Source: Sphingopyxis terrae subsp. terrae NBRC 15098
GTDB taxonomy: Bacteria; Pseudomonadota; Alphaproteobacteria; Sphingomonadales; Sphingomonadaceae
Reading direction: 5' to 3'
Assembly (NCBI RefSeq): GCF_001610975.1
Contig: NZ_CP013342.1
Location: 1,869,001 to 1,933,000, forward strand
Length of the DNA stretch: 64,000 nt
This document shows, piece by piece, positions 43,559 through 52,904 of the stretch (positions are counted from its first letter, which is position 1; every line of letters begins with the position of its first letter). The notes beneath the pieces are model-generated. The model worked only from the letters and a program-made list of their open reading frames with translations, was not told the DNA's origin and ran no database searches. The position numbers were made by a program, and so were the translations under genes.

Positions 43559-44254
43559 TTACTTCTTTTCGGGCGGCGCCACGGTGATGCGCACCCGTTC
43601 GCCCGAATTGCCGGGGAAGTTGGTGAACATCGCCTCGACAAGATTGGGAACGATCTGCGTCAGGTCATTATCGCGTGACTGCGCCTGTGCATGGCCTTCG
43701 AACAATCGATAGCCGTCGGCGGCGCGGCTGATCTGCAGATTGAGGTCGCTGGTGTAGACGGTGAAGCTTTCGACGTCATTATAGCCCCAGCTCGGGCCGA
43801 AGCCGCCCCACATGAAGGGGTCGCGCCAGCCGTAAATATAGCGGCGCCCGCGGGGGCCGCGCACGATCACGGGCGGCGAATAGAAGCCGCGGCCGTAATA
43901 GCCGCCGTACCAGGGATTGCCGAAGCCGGGCGAGGAGACGACGCGTTCGCGCCCCTTGTCGATGCCATAATCCATGCGCACGACCATGTCGGCCTTTTCG
44001 CCGGGGGCGGCGGGACGATAGCCATAGCGCGTCAGTTCACCCGCGACGAGCGTCGCATATTGATTGAACTCGATCCCGCCCTGCAGCGCCGGGTCATTCG
44101 CCTCGATCGCGAAGCTCTGCCCCTGCGGTGCGGGAAGCTGGGTCTGGAAGCGCGCGACATCGGCGCGGAAGGGCGTGGCGGCACAGCCGGCCATCACCAG
44201 CGCCGCGCCCGTCATGGCGGCGAGTCCCAGACGCCGAAAGATTGTCTTGCTCAT
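43559..44254 (-). CDS. DUF4136 family lipoprotein
   Basis: The 231-residue protein has a lipoprotein signal (LGLAAMTGAALVMAGC, lipobox VMAGC), so it is probably anchored by the lipidated Cys to the outer membrane. The mature part matches DUF4136, with a Gly/Tyr/Trp-rich middle (NPWYGGYYGRGFYSPP). Function unknown. Three ATG codons stand in a row; GGAG lies 1, 4 and 7 bases before them, so the third is chosen. Confidence 0.85.
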   Translation of the reverse strand: MSKTIFRRLGLAAMTGAALVMAGCAATPFRADVARFQTQLPAPQGQSFAIEANDPALQGGIEFNQYATLVAGELTRYGYRPAAPGEKADMVVRMDYGIDKGRERVVSSPGFGNPWYGGYYGRGFYSPPVIVRGPRGRRYIYGWRDPFMWGGFGPSWGYNDVESFTVYTSDLNLQISRAADGYRLFEGHAQAQSRDNDLTQIVPNLVEAMFTNFPGNSGERVRITVAPPEKK

Positions 44255-44374
44255 CATCATGCTCCGTGATTCGGTGCGCGCACAGCACACACCGTTTATA
44301 GCATGACTACGCCGGCGCGGCTGAACCTTGGTTTAACCCGCTTCGTCGCAGCTCCGTTCCACGCAGACAATGAC

Positions 44375-45391
44375 TTAGCGGCAAAGCCCCAAGACTTTGT
44401 ATGTGGTGTCGAGCGTCGGCTTTGCAAGCGCGCGTGCCTTGTCGGCGCCCTTGTCGAGGATCGCGTCGAGCGCCGTCTGGTCGTCCTTGAGCGCGACGAA
44501 GCGCGCGTTGATCGGCGCCAGCCGCTCGACCAGCAGCTCGCCGAGCGCGGGCTTGAACGCGCCGAAGCCCTGCCCGCCGAACTGTTGCAGCACCGCGTCG
44601 GTGCTCGAGTCGGCAAGCGTGGCGTAAATCCCGACCAGATTGCGCGCCTCGGGCCGCCCTTCCAGCCCTGCGGCCTCGGACGGCAGCGGTTCGGGATCGG
44701 TCTTCGCCTTCTTCACCTTCTGCATCATCGTGTCAGCATCGTCGGTCAGGTTGATGCGGCTCATGTCCGACGGATCGGATTTGGACATCTTGGCCGACCC
44801 GTCGCGCAGGCTCATGATCCGTGCCGCGTCGGGCGGGATGATCGGTTCGGGCAGGGTGAAGACCGGGTCTTGCGCGCTCGCATAGTCATTGTTGAACTTC
44901 TGCGCGATGTCGCGCGCCAGCTCCAGATGCTGCTTCTGGTCCTCGCCGACGGGAACGTGCGTCGCCTGATAGAGCAGCACGTCGGCCGCCTGCAGCACCG
45001 GATAGGTGTAGAGCGCCGCCGAGGCGCCCTCGCGATTCTTGCCCGACTTGTCCTTGAACTGCGTCATCCTGTTCAGCCAGCCGATCCGCGCGGTGCCGTT
45101 GAGCAACCATTGCAGCTCGGCATGCGCGGGGACGCGCGCCTGGTTGAACAGGGTCGAACGGTCGGGGTCGATGCCGCAGGCGACGAGCGCCGCAGTCATC
45201 GCGCGGGTGTTTGCGGTCAGATCGGCCGGGACGTGCGGCATCGAGATTGCGTGCAGGTCGGCCAGAAAGAACAGGCAGTCGCCGCCTTCGCTCGCCACCT
45301 GATCCTGCATCCGCACCCAGTTGCGGATCGCGCCCAGATAATTGCCGAGGTGCAAATTTCCGGTGGGCTGGATGCCCGAAACGATCCGCAT
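44375..45391 (-). CDS. trpS: Tryptophanyl-tRNA synthetase
   Basis: The 338-residue class I synthetase charges tRNA-Trp. '[14 protein letters not shown]' (residues 8-21) is the HIGH-type motif and AKMSKSDP the KMSKS motif; '[15 protein letters not shown]' is typical. It starts three bases after the murJ stop, so it is in the operon secB-murJ-trpS. Confidence 0.97.
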   Translation of the reverse strand: MRIVSGIQPTGNLHLGNYLGAIRNWVRMQDQVASEGGDCLFFLADLHAISMPHVPADLTANTRAMTAALVACGIDPDRSTLFNQARVPAHAELQWLLNGTARIGWLNRMTQFKDKSGKNREGASAALYTYPVLQAADVLLYQATHVPVGEDQKQHLELARDIAQKFNNDYASAQDPVFTLPEPIIPPDAARIMSLRDGSAKMSKSDPSDMSRINLTDDADTMMQKVKKAKTDPEPLPSEAAGLEGRPEARNLVGIYATLADSSTDAVLQQFGGQGFGAFKPALGELLVERLAPINARFVALKDDQTALDAILDKGADKARALAKPTLDTTYKVLGLCR

Positions 45392-45394
45392 GTC

Positions 45395-46993
45395 TTACTC
45401 CTGTGTTGGCGCGGGCTTGCCGCGGCGCCGCGTCAGCATGGCGACCAGATCCTTGTCAAGCGCACCGACAAGGAAAGCCACGGCGAAAAAGGTCGCGCCG
45501 CCCGCCAGCACGAGCGCGGCGAGCGCGCCGACCCGTTCGGCGACATTGCCGCCATAATAGGGGGCGACGACGGGCATCAGCCAGACGAGCAGCGCCGACA
45601 TTGCCGCGACCGCGACGATCTGCCGCGCGATCCGGCTTGCCAGCCGGGCGGTAAAATGGAACCAGCCGCGGCGGTGGAGCACGGCATAGAGCAGCAGGCA
45701 GTTGAAGCTTGCCGAAGCTGCGGTCGCCCCGGCGAGTCCGACGATGCCATAGCGTTCGACGACATAGAGGTTGATCGCAATATTGAGGGTGAGCGCGGCG
45801 AGCGCGGTCCACACCGGCGTCCGTGTGTCTTCGCGCGCGAAAAAGCCGGGGTTCAATATCTTGACGATCACATAGGCCGGCAGCCCCGCGACCAGTGCCA
45901 CGACGATATCGGCCATGATTGCGCCGTCGGCCGCAGTGAATTTGCCGCCCACGAAAAAGGCGGTGACGAAGGCGGGCGCGCAAATGGCAAGCGCGGCGGC
46001 GGCGGGCAGGGTGAGCAGCGTTGCCATTTCAAAGGCATTGCTCTGCAACCGCTGCGCCTCGGCGGCGTCGCCGCTGTGAATATGGCGCGACAGCATCGGC
46101 AGGATCGCTGTGCCGAGCGCAATGCCGACAATGCCGAGAGGCAACTGGTTGAGCCGGTCAGCGAGCTTGAGCAAGGTTAGCGACCCCTGCGGCAGCGAGG
46201 TGGCGAAGAAGGTGTCGACGAACTGGCTGATCTGGTAGATGCCCGCGCCGAACGTGGCGGGAAGGATCAGCATGCCCAGCCGCCGGACCTCGGGCGTCAG
46301 CCGCGGCAGCCGCAGATGCAGGCGCAGCCCGGCGCGTCGCACCGCCCACCACAGATAGGCAAGCTGGGCAACCCCCGCGAGGCTGACCGCTGCCGCGAGC
46401 GCGAGCGCGACGATCCGGTCGTCGTGACTGTCGCCGCGCAGCCACCAGCCGGTGATGATCCCGCCGATCAGCACGATGTTGAGGAGCACGGGCGCAAAGG
46501 CGCCGGGCGCAAAGCGCGACCGCGCGTTCAGCAGGCCCGACAGCATCGCGACGAGGCTGATCAGCGCCAGATAGGGAAAGGTGACGCGGCTGAGGAAGAC
46601 CGCCAGCTCGAACTTGCCGGGAACGCTGCCAAAATCACGCGCGAGAATCCACACGATTCCCGGCATTACGGCCATCATGACGCCCGAAAAGACGAGCAGC
46701 GTCCACAGAAAGACCGACAGCACATCGTCGGCGAAGCGCGCCGCCGCCGCTTCGCCGTCGCCTTCGCTGCCGTGCAGCGCGCGACTGTACATCGGCACGA
46801 AGGCGACCGAGAAGGCGCCCTCGGCAAACAGCCGCCGAAAGGTGTTGGGCAGGGTGAAGGCGAGCTGAAAGGCGTCGGCCGCCAGCCCGGCTCCGAGCAC
46901 GCGCGCAAGCAGCATGTCGCGCGCGAAGCCGAAGATCCGGCTGAGCAGCGTCAGCCCGCCGATCGTCCCGACGTTCTTGACCAGGCTGCTCAT
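45395..46993 (-). CDS. murJ: Lipid II flippase MurJ
   Basis: The 532-residue membrane protein of the MATE-like MviN family has about 14 membrane segments. 'GTIGGLTLLSRIFGFARDMLLARVLGAG' and 'AFQLAFTLPNTFRRLFAEGAFSVAFVP' hold the conserved Arg residues of the flippase cavity. It moves lipid II to the periplasmic side for peptidoglycan synthesis. It lies 27 bases behind secB and next to trpS. Confidence 0.95.
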   Translation of the reverse strand: MSSLVKNVGTIGGLTLLSRIFGFARDMLLARVLGAGLAADAFQLAFTLPNTFRRLFAEGAFSVAFVPMYSRALHGSEGDGEAAAARFADDVLSVFLWTLLVFSGVMMAVMPGIVWILARDFGSVPGKFELAVFLSRVTFPYLALISLVAMLSGLLNARSRFAPGAFAPVLLNIVLIGGIITGWWLRGDSHDDRIVALALAAAVSLAGVAQLAYLWWAVRRAGLRLHLRLPRLTPEVRRLGMLILPATFGAGIYQISQFVDTFFATSLPQGSLTLLKLADRLNQLPLGIVGIALGTAILPMLSRHIHSGDAAEAQRLQSNAFEMATLLTLPAAAALAICAPAFVTAFFVGGKFTAADGAIMADIVVALVAGLPAYVIVKILNPGFFAREDTRTPVWTALAALTLNIAINLYVVERYGIVGLAGATAASASFNCLLLYAVLHRRGWFHFTARLASRIARQIVAVAAMSALLVWLMPVVAPYYGGNVAERVGALAALVLAGGATFFAVAFLVGALDKDLVAMLTRRRGKPAPTQE

Positions 46994-47020
46994 CGGATCA
47001 GCCGGCCGCCGCTGTCGGGA

Positions 47021-47533
47021 TCAGGCCTGGCCGACCGGCGCGGCGTCGCCCGCCTGTTCGGCCTGCGCCTGCACCTGCTGCATGAACAGGCCGTGGAAAT
47101 CGATCGGGTCGAGCAGCAGCGGCTGGAAACCGCCATCGCGCACGACGTCGGCAACGACGCGGCGTGCGAAGGGGAACAGGATGCGCGGCGCTTCGGCGAG
47201 GAAGAAGGGCTGAAGCTGATCGTCGGGGACGTTGCGCACGCCGAACAGGCCCGCATATTTGAGCTCGATGACAAAGGCCGTGCCTTCGTCATGCTTGGCG
47301 GTGACATCGATCTTCAGCGTCACTTCGAACAGATTGTCACCGACGCCGTCGGCGGCGATGTTGAACTGGACGTCCATCTGCGGCGCCGACTGCCACTGGA
47401 AAACCGCCGGAGCATTGGGGTTTTCGAACGACAGATCCTTCACATATTGCGAAATCAGGCCGATCGCGGGGCTGGTGTCTTCGCCATTCGCCTGCGGTGC
47501 GGGATTGATGTCGATGCTGGTCTCGTCGGCCAT
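47021..47533 (-). CDS. secB: Protein-export chaperone SecB
   Basis: The 170-residue chaperone keeps preproteins unfolded and hands them to SecA. 'YVKDLSFENPNAP' near residue 30 and 'LFPFARRVVADVVRDGGFQPLLLDPIDF' are SecB hallmarks. The C-terminus is Gln/Ala-rich. It leads the minus-strand operon secB-murJ-trpS and is divergent from the TimA gene (241 bases between, where I see no further gene). Confidence 0.96.
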   Translation of the reverse strand: MADETSIDINPAPQANGEDTSPAIGLISQYVKDLSFENPNAPAVFQWQSAPQMDVQFNIAADGVGDNLFEVTLKIDVTAKHDEGTAFVIELKYAGLFGVRNVPDDQLQPFFLAEAPRILFPFARRVVADVVRDGGFQPLLLDPIDFHGLFMQQVQAQAEQAGDAAPVGQA

Positions 47534-47774
47534 GTCAGATGCGCTTTCGTTGAAACGATGGATGAACTGTGGGTCACCGTCCGCAGGCCGTGCAAGGCCC
47601 GCGTCAAATGGTTGCGGCGGCGCTTAGCAGCGGCGGCGCGCCAGCACAATGGCTGCAAGAGCCGCGGCCGGGCGCCCGTCGAAGGGACGAATCGTTGACC
47701 CGCCGCGATGGTGCGGGCATGGAGATTTGAAACATGGGCCGGCATCGCCTATGTAAAGGTGACGTCTTTACCCT

Positions 47775-48464
47775 TTGTCCGTATCGGATTTGCTTGTGAC
47801 CGCTTTCTCGATCATCCTGCTCGCCATGATTGCCGCCTTCCTCGGCATGCGGCTCTATTCGGTGCTCGGCAAGCGGACGGGGCATGAGCAGGAACCCGTG
47901 ATGCCGCGCCGCGACGACCGCGCCGCGCCGGCGCCGGTGCGGCTCGACGAAGCCGATGCGGCGGGCTCGTCGCGTGATCAGGCACCGGTGAAAAGCGGAC
48001 TTGTCTATGAACCCTCTGCCGAAGCCGGTCTGCGCCAGTTGCTGGCGAGCGACCGCCACTTCGATGCCGGCCGCTTCATGGACGGCGCGCAGGCGGCCTA
48101 TCGCATGATCCTCGAGGCCTTCTGGAAGGGCGACCGCGACACGCTGCGCGACCTGTGCGACGACGACAGCTACGAAGGCTTCATCGCGGCGATCGAGGAT
48201 CGTGAAGCGCGCGGCGAAAAGCTGGAAAATCGCCTGATCGGGATCGATTCGGCCAAGATCACCGCAGTCGAACTCGGCCGCAATGAAGCGCGCATCACCG
48301 TGCGCTACCAGGCGGATATCAGCGCGGTGACGCGCGATGCCGACGGCAAGCTGATCGCCGGATCGATGACCGACGGGGTGCAGACCGACGATCTGTGGAC
48401 CTTCCGCCGCAAGGTCGGCAGCAGCGATCCCAACTGGCTGCTCGACGAAGCCGACGTCGCCTGA
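47775..48464 (+). CDS. Tim44-domain protein (TimA-like)
   Basis: The protein has one N-terminal membrane segment (TAFSIILLAMIAAFLGMRLYSVLG) and a C-terminal Tim44 domain in the cytoplasm ('FMDGAQAAYRMILEAFWKGDRDTLRDLC', 'WTFRRKVGSSDPNWLLDE'). Alphaproteobacterial TimA proteins are homologues of the mitochondrial import protein Tim44. The start is unsure: TTG 47775 (229 residues) or GTG 47796 with CGGA before it. Its place beside secB and mltA is conserved in alphaproteobacteria as I recall. Confidence 0.87.
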   Translation: MSVSDLLVTAFSIILLAMIAAFLGMRLYSVLGKRTGHEQEPVMPRRDDRAAPAPVRLDEADAAGSSRDQAPVKSGLVYEPSAEAGLRQLLASDRHFDAGRFMDGAQAAYRMILEAFWKGDRDTLRDLCDDDSYEGFIAAIEDREARGEKLENRLIGIDSAKITAVELGRNEARITVRYQADISAVTRDADGKLIAGSMTDGVQTDDLWTFRRKVGSSDPNWLLDEADVA

Positions 48465-48472
48465 GCGGCAGC

Positions 48473-49825
48473 ATGACGTTCCGGGGGGACGCCGTGCCGG
48501 ATCGCAGGCCGCGCCTTCGCTGCGTCGGCCTCGCGCTTCTCTTGACCGTTCCGCTGCTGTCGGGCTGTGCCTCGGTGATCCCGGCGGCCGCCGGACCGCG
48601 CCCCGCCCCTGCGACTAACCCGACACCGACTCCGGCCCCCACGACCGCCGCCCCGCGCCCTTATCAGCCGCGCCCCTCGGTGCCGCCGGGCGCCGCCGCG
48701 AAGCCGATTCCCGCAACCCCCAATCCGCCGCTCGCCGCCCCGCCGGTTCCCGCGACCGCGACCAGCGCGGTCGAAAGCGGCGTCGTTGCCGGTCCCGAAT
48801 TTAATGCGCTGGGCATTGCGCCCGAACAGGCGACCGCCGCGCTGATCGCCTTCCGGCTGAGCTGCCCGTCGGTGCAGCGCCGTACCGATGCGAGCGGGCT
48901 CACGCAGCCGAGCGAATGGGCCGAAGCGTGCAGCGCCGCGAGCGGCTGGGCCGACCGCGATGCCGGTAATTTCTTCAGCCGCTATTTCGGCACGGTGCAG
49001 GTCGGTGCAGGCACCGCCTTCGTCACCGGCTATTACGAACCCGAAATCGCCGCCTCGCGGACGCGGCGGCCGGGCTATGACGTGCCGATCTACCGGCGCC
49101 CTGCCGATCTGGTCGATGTCGACCTTGGCCTGTTTTCGAAAGACTTGCAGGGCAAGAAGATCCGCGGCCGCGTCGATGGCAGCAATTTCATCCCCTATTT
49201 TGATCGCCTCGCGATCGAACGCGGCGCGCTTGCCGGGCGCGGCCTCGAAATCGCCTGGGCGGCCGATGCGGCCGAATTCTTTTTCCTGCAGGTGCAGGGG
49301 TCGGGGCGGCTGCGCCTGCCCGACGGCGGCGTCATGCGGATCGGTTACGACAGCCAGAACGGCCGCGATTATGTCGGCATCGGCAAGCTGCTGCTCGACC
49401 GCGGCGCGCTCCAGCCGGGGCAGGCCTCGATGCAGGGCATCCTCGATTATCTGCGCGCCGACCCGGTGCGTGGTGCTGCGGTGATGAATGAAAATCCGAG
49501 CTGGGTCTTCTTCCGCGAACTCACCGGACCCGGGCCGCTCGGCGCGCTCGGCGTGCCGGTCACGGGCCGCGCGAGCGTCGCCGCCGATCCCAAATATGTG
49601 CCGCTCGGCGCCCCGGTCTTCCTCTCGCTCGACCGCGCCGAGCCCAATGGGCTGTGGGTGGCGCAGGACACCGGCGGCGCGATCAAGGGCGCGAACCGGT
49701 TCGACAGCTTCTGGGGCGCCGGCGACAAGGCGCGTGCGATCGCGGGTGGCATGGCGGCGCGCGGTTCGGCGCTGATCCTGCTGCCGCGCGCTGCGGTCGC
49801 GCGGCTCACCGCCGCCGCGCGCTGA
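48473..49825 (+). CDS. mltA: Membrane-bound lytic transglycosylase A
   Basis: The 450-residue lipoprotein (lipobox LLSGC) has a long Pro/Ala/Thr linker and then the MltA beta-barrel and 3D domains. 'FVTGYYEPEI' and 'FFLQVQGSGRL' are MltA signatures, and the catalytic Asp is in 'WVAQDTGGAIKGANRFD'. It cleaves peptidoglycan with 1,6-anhydro ring formation. It begins eight bases after the TimA stop. Confidence 0.93.
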   Translation: MTFRGDAVPDRRPRLRCVGLALLLTVPLLSGCASVIPAAAGPRPAPATNPTPTPAPTTAAPRPYQPRPSVPPGAAAKPIPATPNPPLAAPPVPATATSAVESGVVAGPEFNALGIAPEQATAALIAFRLSCPSVQRRTDASGLTQPSEWAEACSAASGWADRDAGNFFSRYFGTVQVGAGTAFVTGYYEPEIAASRTRRPGYDVPIYRRPADLVDVDLGLFSKDLQGKKIRGRVDGSNFIPYFDRLAIERGALAGRGLEIAWAADAAEFFFLQVQGSGRLRLPDGGVMRIGYDSQNGRDYVGIGKLLLDRGALQPGQASMQGILDYLRADPVRGAAVMNENPSWVFFRELTGPGPLGALGVPVTGRASVAADPKYVPLGAPVFLSLDRAEPNGLWVAQDTGGAIKGANRFDSFWGAGDKARAIAGGMAARGSALILLPRAAVARLTAAAR

Positions 49826-49831
49826 CCGGCG

Positions 49832-50404
49832 ATGGCGCGCCGCCTCGCTCCCGAAGAAAATGCGCTGTGGAAACGGGTCGCGGCCACGGTGAAGCCGCTC
49901 CATCGCGCACCGTCGCCGCTCGAACCGGCGGCGCCGCCGACGGTGCGTCCCCCCAAGCCGGAGCCGCGCGGCCTCGCCGTCGCCGCCGCGGCGCGGGCCC
50001 GGCCCGCCGCGCTCCCCCCGCCGCGCCGTATCCATGGGCAGGCGACGCTCGACAGCCATTGGGACCGGCGGCTGCGCAAGGGGCACGTCCGCCCCGACCT
50101 CAGCATCGATCTCCACGGCCACAGCCTTGCCTCGGCGCAGGCGCTGCTCGACGATGCGATCGGGCGGGCGCTGCTGCGCGGCGCGCGCGTGCTGCTCGTC
50201 GTCGCGGGGCGCCTGCGGCCGGGCGCCGACCGCTTGCCGCAGCCGCACGAACCGCGTCCGCGCGGCGCAATCCGCGCTTCGCTGGCCGACTGGCTGGCGG
50301 TGTCGCCCCATGCCGACCGCATCGTCGCGCTGCGCCCCGCGCACATCAGCCATGGCGGCGCGGGCGCGGTCTATGTCATCCTGCGGCGCAGCCGCGAGGA
50401 TTAG
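49832..50404 (+). CDS. Smr domain protein
   Basis: The 190-residue protein carries a C-terminal Smr (small MutS-related) domain, with 'SIDLHGHSLASAQALLDDAI' and 'LLVVAGRLRPG' and the GxG-type end 'HGGAGAVYVILRR'. Smr domains bind or nick DNA or RNA. The N-terminal 80 residues are Pro/Ala/Arg-rich and probably disordered. It starts six bases after mltA. Confidence 0.88.
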   Translation: MARRLAPEENALWKRVAATVKPLHRAPSPLEPAAPPTVRPPKPEPRGLAVAAAARARPAALPPPRRIHGQATLDSHWDRRLRKGHVRPDLSIDLHGHSLASAQALLDDAIGRALLRGARVLLVVAGRLRPGADRLPQPHEPRPRGAIRASLADWLAVSPHADRIVALRPAHISHGGAGAVYVILRRSRED

Positions 50405-50407
50405 GCG

Positions 50408-51541
50408 TCAGCGAAGGGCACGGTCCAATATGCCGCGATAGATGGCCGTCAGCGTGTGCAGGTCTTCAACCGCGACCGCCTCGTCGAGCTTGTGCATCGT
50501 CGCATTGGTCAGCCCGAATTCGACCACCGGGCACAGCGCATGGAGGAAGCGCGCGTCAGAGGTGCCGCCGGTCGTCGACATGTCGGCTTCGATGCCCGTC
50601 TCGGCCCGGATCGCGTCGGCGACGAGCGACGACAGCGCGCCCGGCGGGGTCAGAAAGGCCTCGCCCGAAATCTTGCCGATCACCTTGGCCGCGGGCTCGA
50701 CGTCCTGCGCGATGCGCTCGACCATCGCGACCAGATCGGCGCCCTTCTGCTGGTCGTTGAAGCGGATCGACAGCCGCGCGCGCGCCGATGCCGGAATCAC
50801 GTTGGTCGCGCCATTGCCGACCTCAAGGTCGGTGAACTCGATGTTCGACGGCTGGAACCAGGCGGTCCCCTCGTCGAGCGTCACCGTGTCGATCGCCGCC
50901 AGGATGCGCACCAGCTTGGGGATCGGATTGTCGGCCAAGTGCGGATAGGCGACATGGCCCTGCGTCCCCGGCACGTCGATCCAGATATTGACCGATCCGC
51001 GCCGGCCGATCTTCACCATGTCGCCGAGCCGGTTCACCGACGTCGGTTCGCCGACGATGATCATGTCGGGCTTCACCCCGCGCGCATCCATATGCTCCAT
51101 CAGCGCGCGGGTGCCGAAGATCGCCGGGCCTTCCTCGTCGCCGGTGATGATCAGGCTGATCGTTCCTGCTTCGGCGGGGGTTGCCGCCGCCGCGGCGACG
51201 AAGGCGGCGATCGAACCCTTCATGTCGACCGCGCCGCGGCCGTAGAGCAGATCGCCGCGAATTTCGGGCGCGAAAGCATCGCCGGTCCAGCCGACGCCCG
51301 GGGGTACGACGTCAAGATGCCCGGCAAAGCCGAAATGCACCGGGCCGGTGCCCGCTCGTACCGCGAGCAGATTTTCGACCGGCCCGTCGGGTTCGATCCC
51401 ATCGATGAAGCGCTCGACCGTGAACCCGAGCGGGGCGAGCGCCGCCTCCAGCAAGTCGAAGACGGCGCCGGTCGCGGGCGTGACGCTCGGCGCGGCGATC
51501 AGCGCCCGGGCAAGGTCGACGGGGTCGATGGTCATGGTCAT
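50408..51541 (-). CDS. dapE: Succinyl-diaminopimelate desuccinylase
   Basis: The 377-residue zinc peptidase-fold enzyme makes LL-diaminopimelate for lysine and peptidoglycan. 'HFGFAGHLDVVPPG' and 'GRGAVDMKGSIAAF' carry the metal-binding His and Asp, 'GDEEGPAIFGT' the catalytic Glu pair and 'TTGGTSDARF' the C-terminal loop. Three ATG codons stand close together; AAAGG is six bases from the second, which is used. Confidence 0.94.
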   Translation of the reverse strand: MTMTIDPVDLARALIAAPSVTPATGAVFDLLEAALAPLGFTVERFIDGIEPDGPVENLLAVRAGTGPVHFGFAGHLDVVPPGVGWTGDAFAPEIRGDLLYGRGAVDMKGSIAAFVAAAAATPAEAGTISLIITGDEEGPAIFGTRALMEHMDARGVKPDMIIVGEPTSVNRLGDMVKIGRRGSVNIWIDVPGTQGHVAYPHLADNPIPKLVRILAAIDTVTLDEGTAWFQPSNIEFTDLEVGNGATNVIPASARARLSIRFNDQQKGADLVAMVERIAQDVEPAAKVIGKISGEAFLTPPGALSSLVADAIRAETGIEADMSTTGGTSDARFLHALCPVVEFGLTNATMHKLDEAVAVEDLHTLTAIYRGILDRALR

Positions 51542-51563
51542 GAGCATCCTTTATCCGTTCGTG

Positions 51564-51627
51564 TCGAGCGAAGTCGAGACACCATTCGTCCGTGCGCTGC
51601 GCCGAGGGGCATCTCGACTTCGCTCGA
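51564..51627. repeat. Inverted repeat between dapE and the cupin gene
   Basis: TCGAGCGAAGTCGAGA (51564-51579) and its exact complement (51612-51627) are 32 bases apart. Each 16-base arm also holds a short internal palindrome (CGAGCGAAGTCG). It is a fourth type of dispersed-looking element and lies in the divergent promoter area. Confidence 0.75.
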
Positions 51628-51660
51628 TGCGAAAGGCAAAAGGGAGATCGGAGGACCGCC

Positions 51661-52128
51661 ATGCCCAAGCTCGATCTCGACACCATCCCCCAGACCAACG
51701 TCACCGGCTATCCCGCCCCCTATGACGCGCCGGTACAGGGGCGCTGGTACCGCCGCCTCGCGCCCGCCTCCGGCCTTGCCGATTTCGCCGCGAGCCATGT
51801 CGTGCTGAAACCCGGCGCCTGGTCGTCGCAGCGCCACTGGCACGACGGCGAGGACGAGATGCTCGTGATGATTTCGGGCGAAGCCACGCTCGTCGAGGAC
51901 GCGGGGCGCTGGCCGATGCGCGCGGGCGACATTGCGGTATGGCCGAAGGGCAGCACCAACGGCCATCATCTGGTCAATGAATCGGACGCCGACTGCGTCT
52001 TCGTCGCCTTGGGCGGCGGCAAGCTGCACGATACCGGCGGCGGCTATTCGGACATCGACATGCTGTTCACGCCCGACGGCTATTTCCACAAGGATGGCAC
52101 GCCCTATCCGACGAAACGCCTGCCGTGA
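51661..52128 (+). CDS. Cupin domain protein
   Basis: The 155-residue single-domain cupin has motif 1 'RHWHDGEDEMLVMISGEATL' (metal ligands His, His, Glu) and motif 2 'GDIAVWPKGSTNGHHLVNES'. Cupins of this size are often isomerases, dioxygenases or sugar binders; the reaction is unknown. GGAGG lies just before the ATG. It is coupled to the LysE exporter through a GTGA overlap. Confidence 0.86.
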   Translation: MPKLDLDTIPQTNVTGYPAPYDAPVQGRWYRRLAPASGLADFAASHVVLKPGAWSSQRHWHDGEDEMLVMISGEATLVEDAGRWPMRAGDIAVWPKGSTNGHHLVNESDADCVFVALGGGKLHDTGGGYSDIDMLFTPDGYFHKDGTPYPTKRLP

Positions 52129-52745
52129 CCGACGCCGACTGGATCGGCTTTGGCCTGGCGGTGCTGCTGATCGAACTGACGCCGGGCCCGAACATGGCGT
52201 GGCTCGCCGCGCTGGCGATGGGCGAAGGGCGCCGCGCGGGGCTGGCCGCAACCGCTGGGGTGGCGATCGGCCTGTTCGTCAACGCGGTCGCCGCCGCGCT
52301 CGGTATCGCCTTCATCGTGTCGGCCAGCCCGCTACTGTGGCAGGTCTTGCGCTGGGGCGGCGCCGCCTTCCTCCTCTGGCTTGCCTGGGAAAGCTGGCGC
52401 GACGCGGGCGAAAATTCACCGGCGCTGATCGCCGCGCCGGGCCGGTCGCGGCACCATTTCCTGTCGGGGCTGGTGGTCAATCTGCTCAATCCGAAGGCGA
52501 TGCTCTTTTACGTCGTCGTCATCCCGCGCTTCAATGGCGGGCAGGTGCCGGGCTTCGGCCTCGCCATTGCGCTCGCGCTCGTCAGCATCGCGATCGCGAC
52601 CGCGGTGCACCTGACGATCGTCGTGGCGGGGACCCGGGTCGGCGGCTGGATTTCAGACCCGGCGCGCACCCGCACCGTCCGCCGTATCCTCGCGCTCGCG
52701 ATCGTCGGGGTGGCGATATGGTTTGCGCTGACCGCAGGCCGCTGA
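52125..52745 (+). CDS. LysE/RhtB family amino acid exporter
   Basis: The 206-residue membrane protein has six hydrophobic segments and the family N-terminal motif 'LLIELTPGPNMAWLAALAMGEGRRAGLAATAG' followed by 'FLVNLLNPKAMLFYVVVIP' style 'SGLVVNLLNPKAMLFY'. Relatives export lysine, threonine, homoserine or cysteine. It starts with GTG in the cupin stop. The substrate cannot be assigned. Confidence 0.88.
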   Translation: MTDADWIGFGLAVLLIELTPGPNMAWLAALAMGEGRRAGLAATAGVAIGLFVNAVAAALGIAFIVSASPLLWQVLRWGGAAFLLWLAWESWRDAGENSPALIAAPGRSRHHFLSGLVVNLLNPKAMLFYVVVIPRFNGGQVPGFGLAIALALVSIAIATAVHLTIVVAGTRVGGWISDPARTRTVRRILALAIVGVAIWFALTAGR

Positions 52746-52904
52746 CCGCCCGAATTGCGCCGAAAGTGCGCCCTCACCAACGGTTCGCCGCACAATCTGC
52801 TCATATGGACGGCGCGATCAATCAACGGCCTTGCCGGACGATTTCAGGTGCAGAAAAGGACGGCGGGAACTCGCGGGGGCGGCTCGGAATGAAGGAGTAG
52901 CGTA

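Noticed and set aside
44303..46180. 625-codon open frame opposite trpS and murJ
   Set aside because: It crosses two clear genes on the other strand and reads as low-complexity Arg/Gln/His-rich sequence.
48305..50353. 682-codon open frame opposite TimA, mltA and smr
   Set aside because: It spans three genuine genes, has an Arg/Gly-rich composition and shows no recognisable domain.
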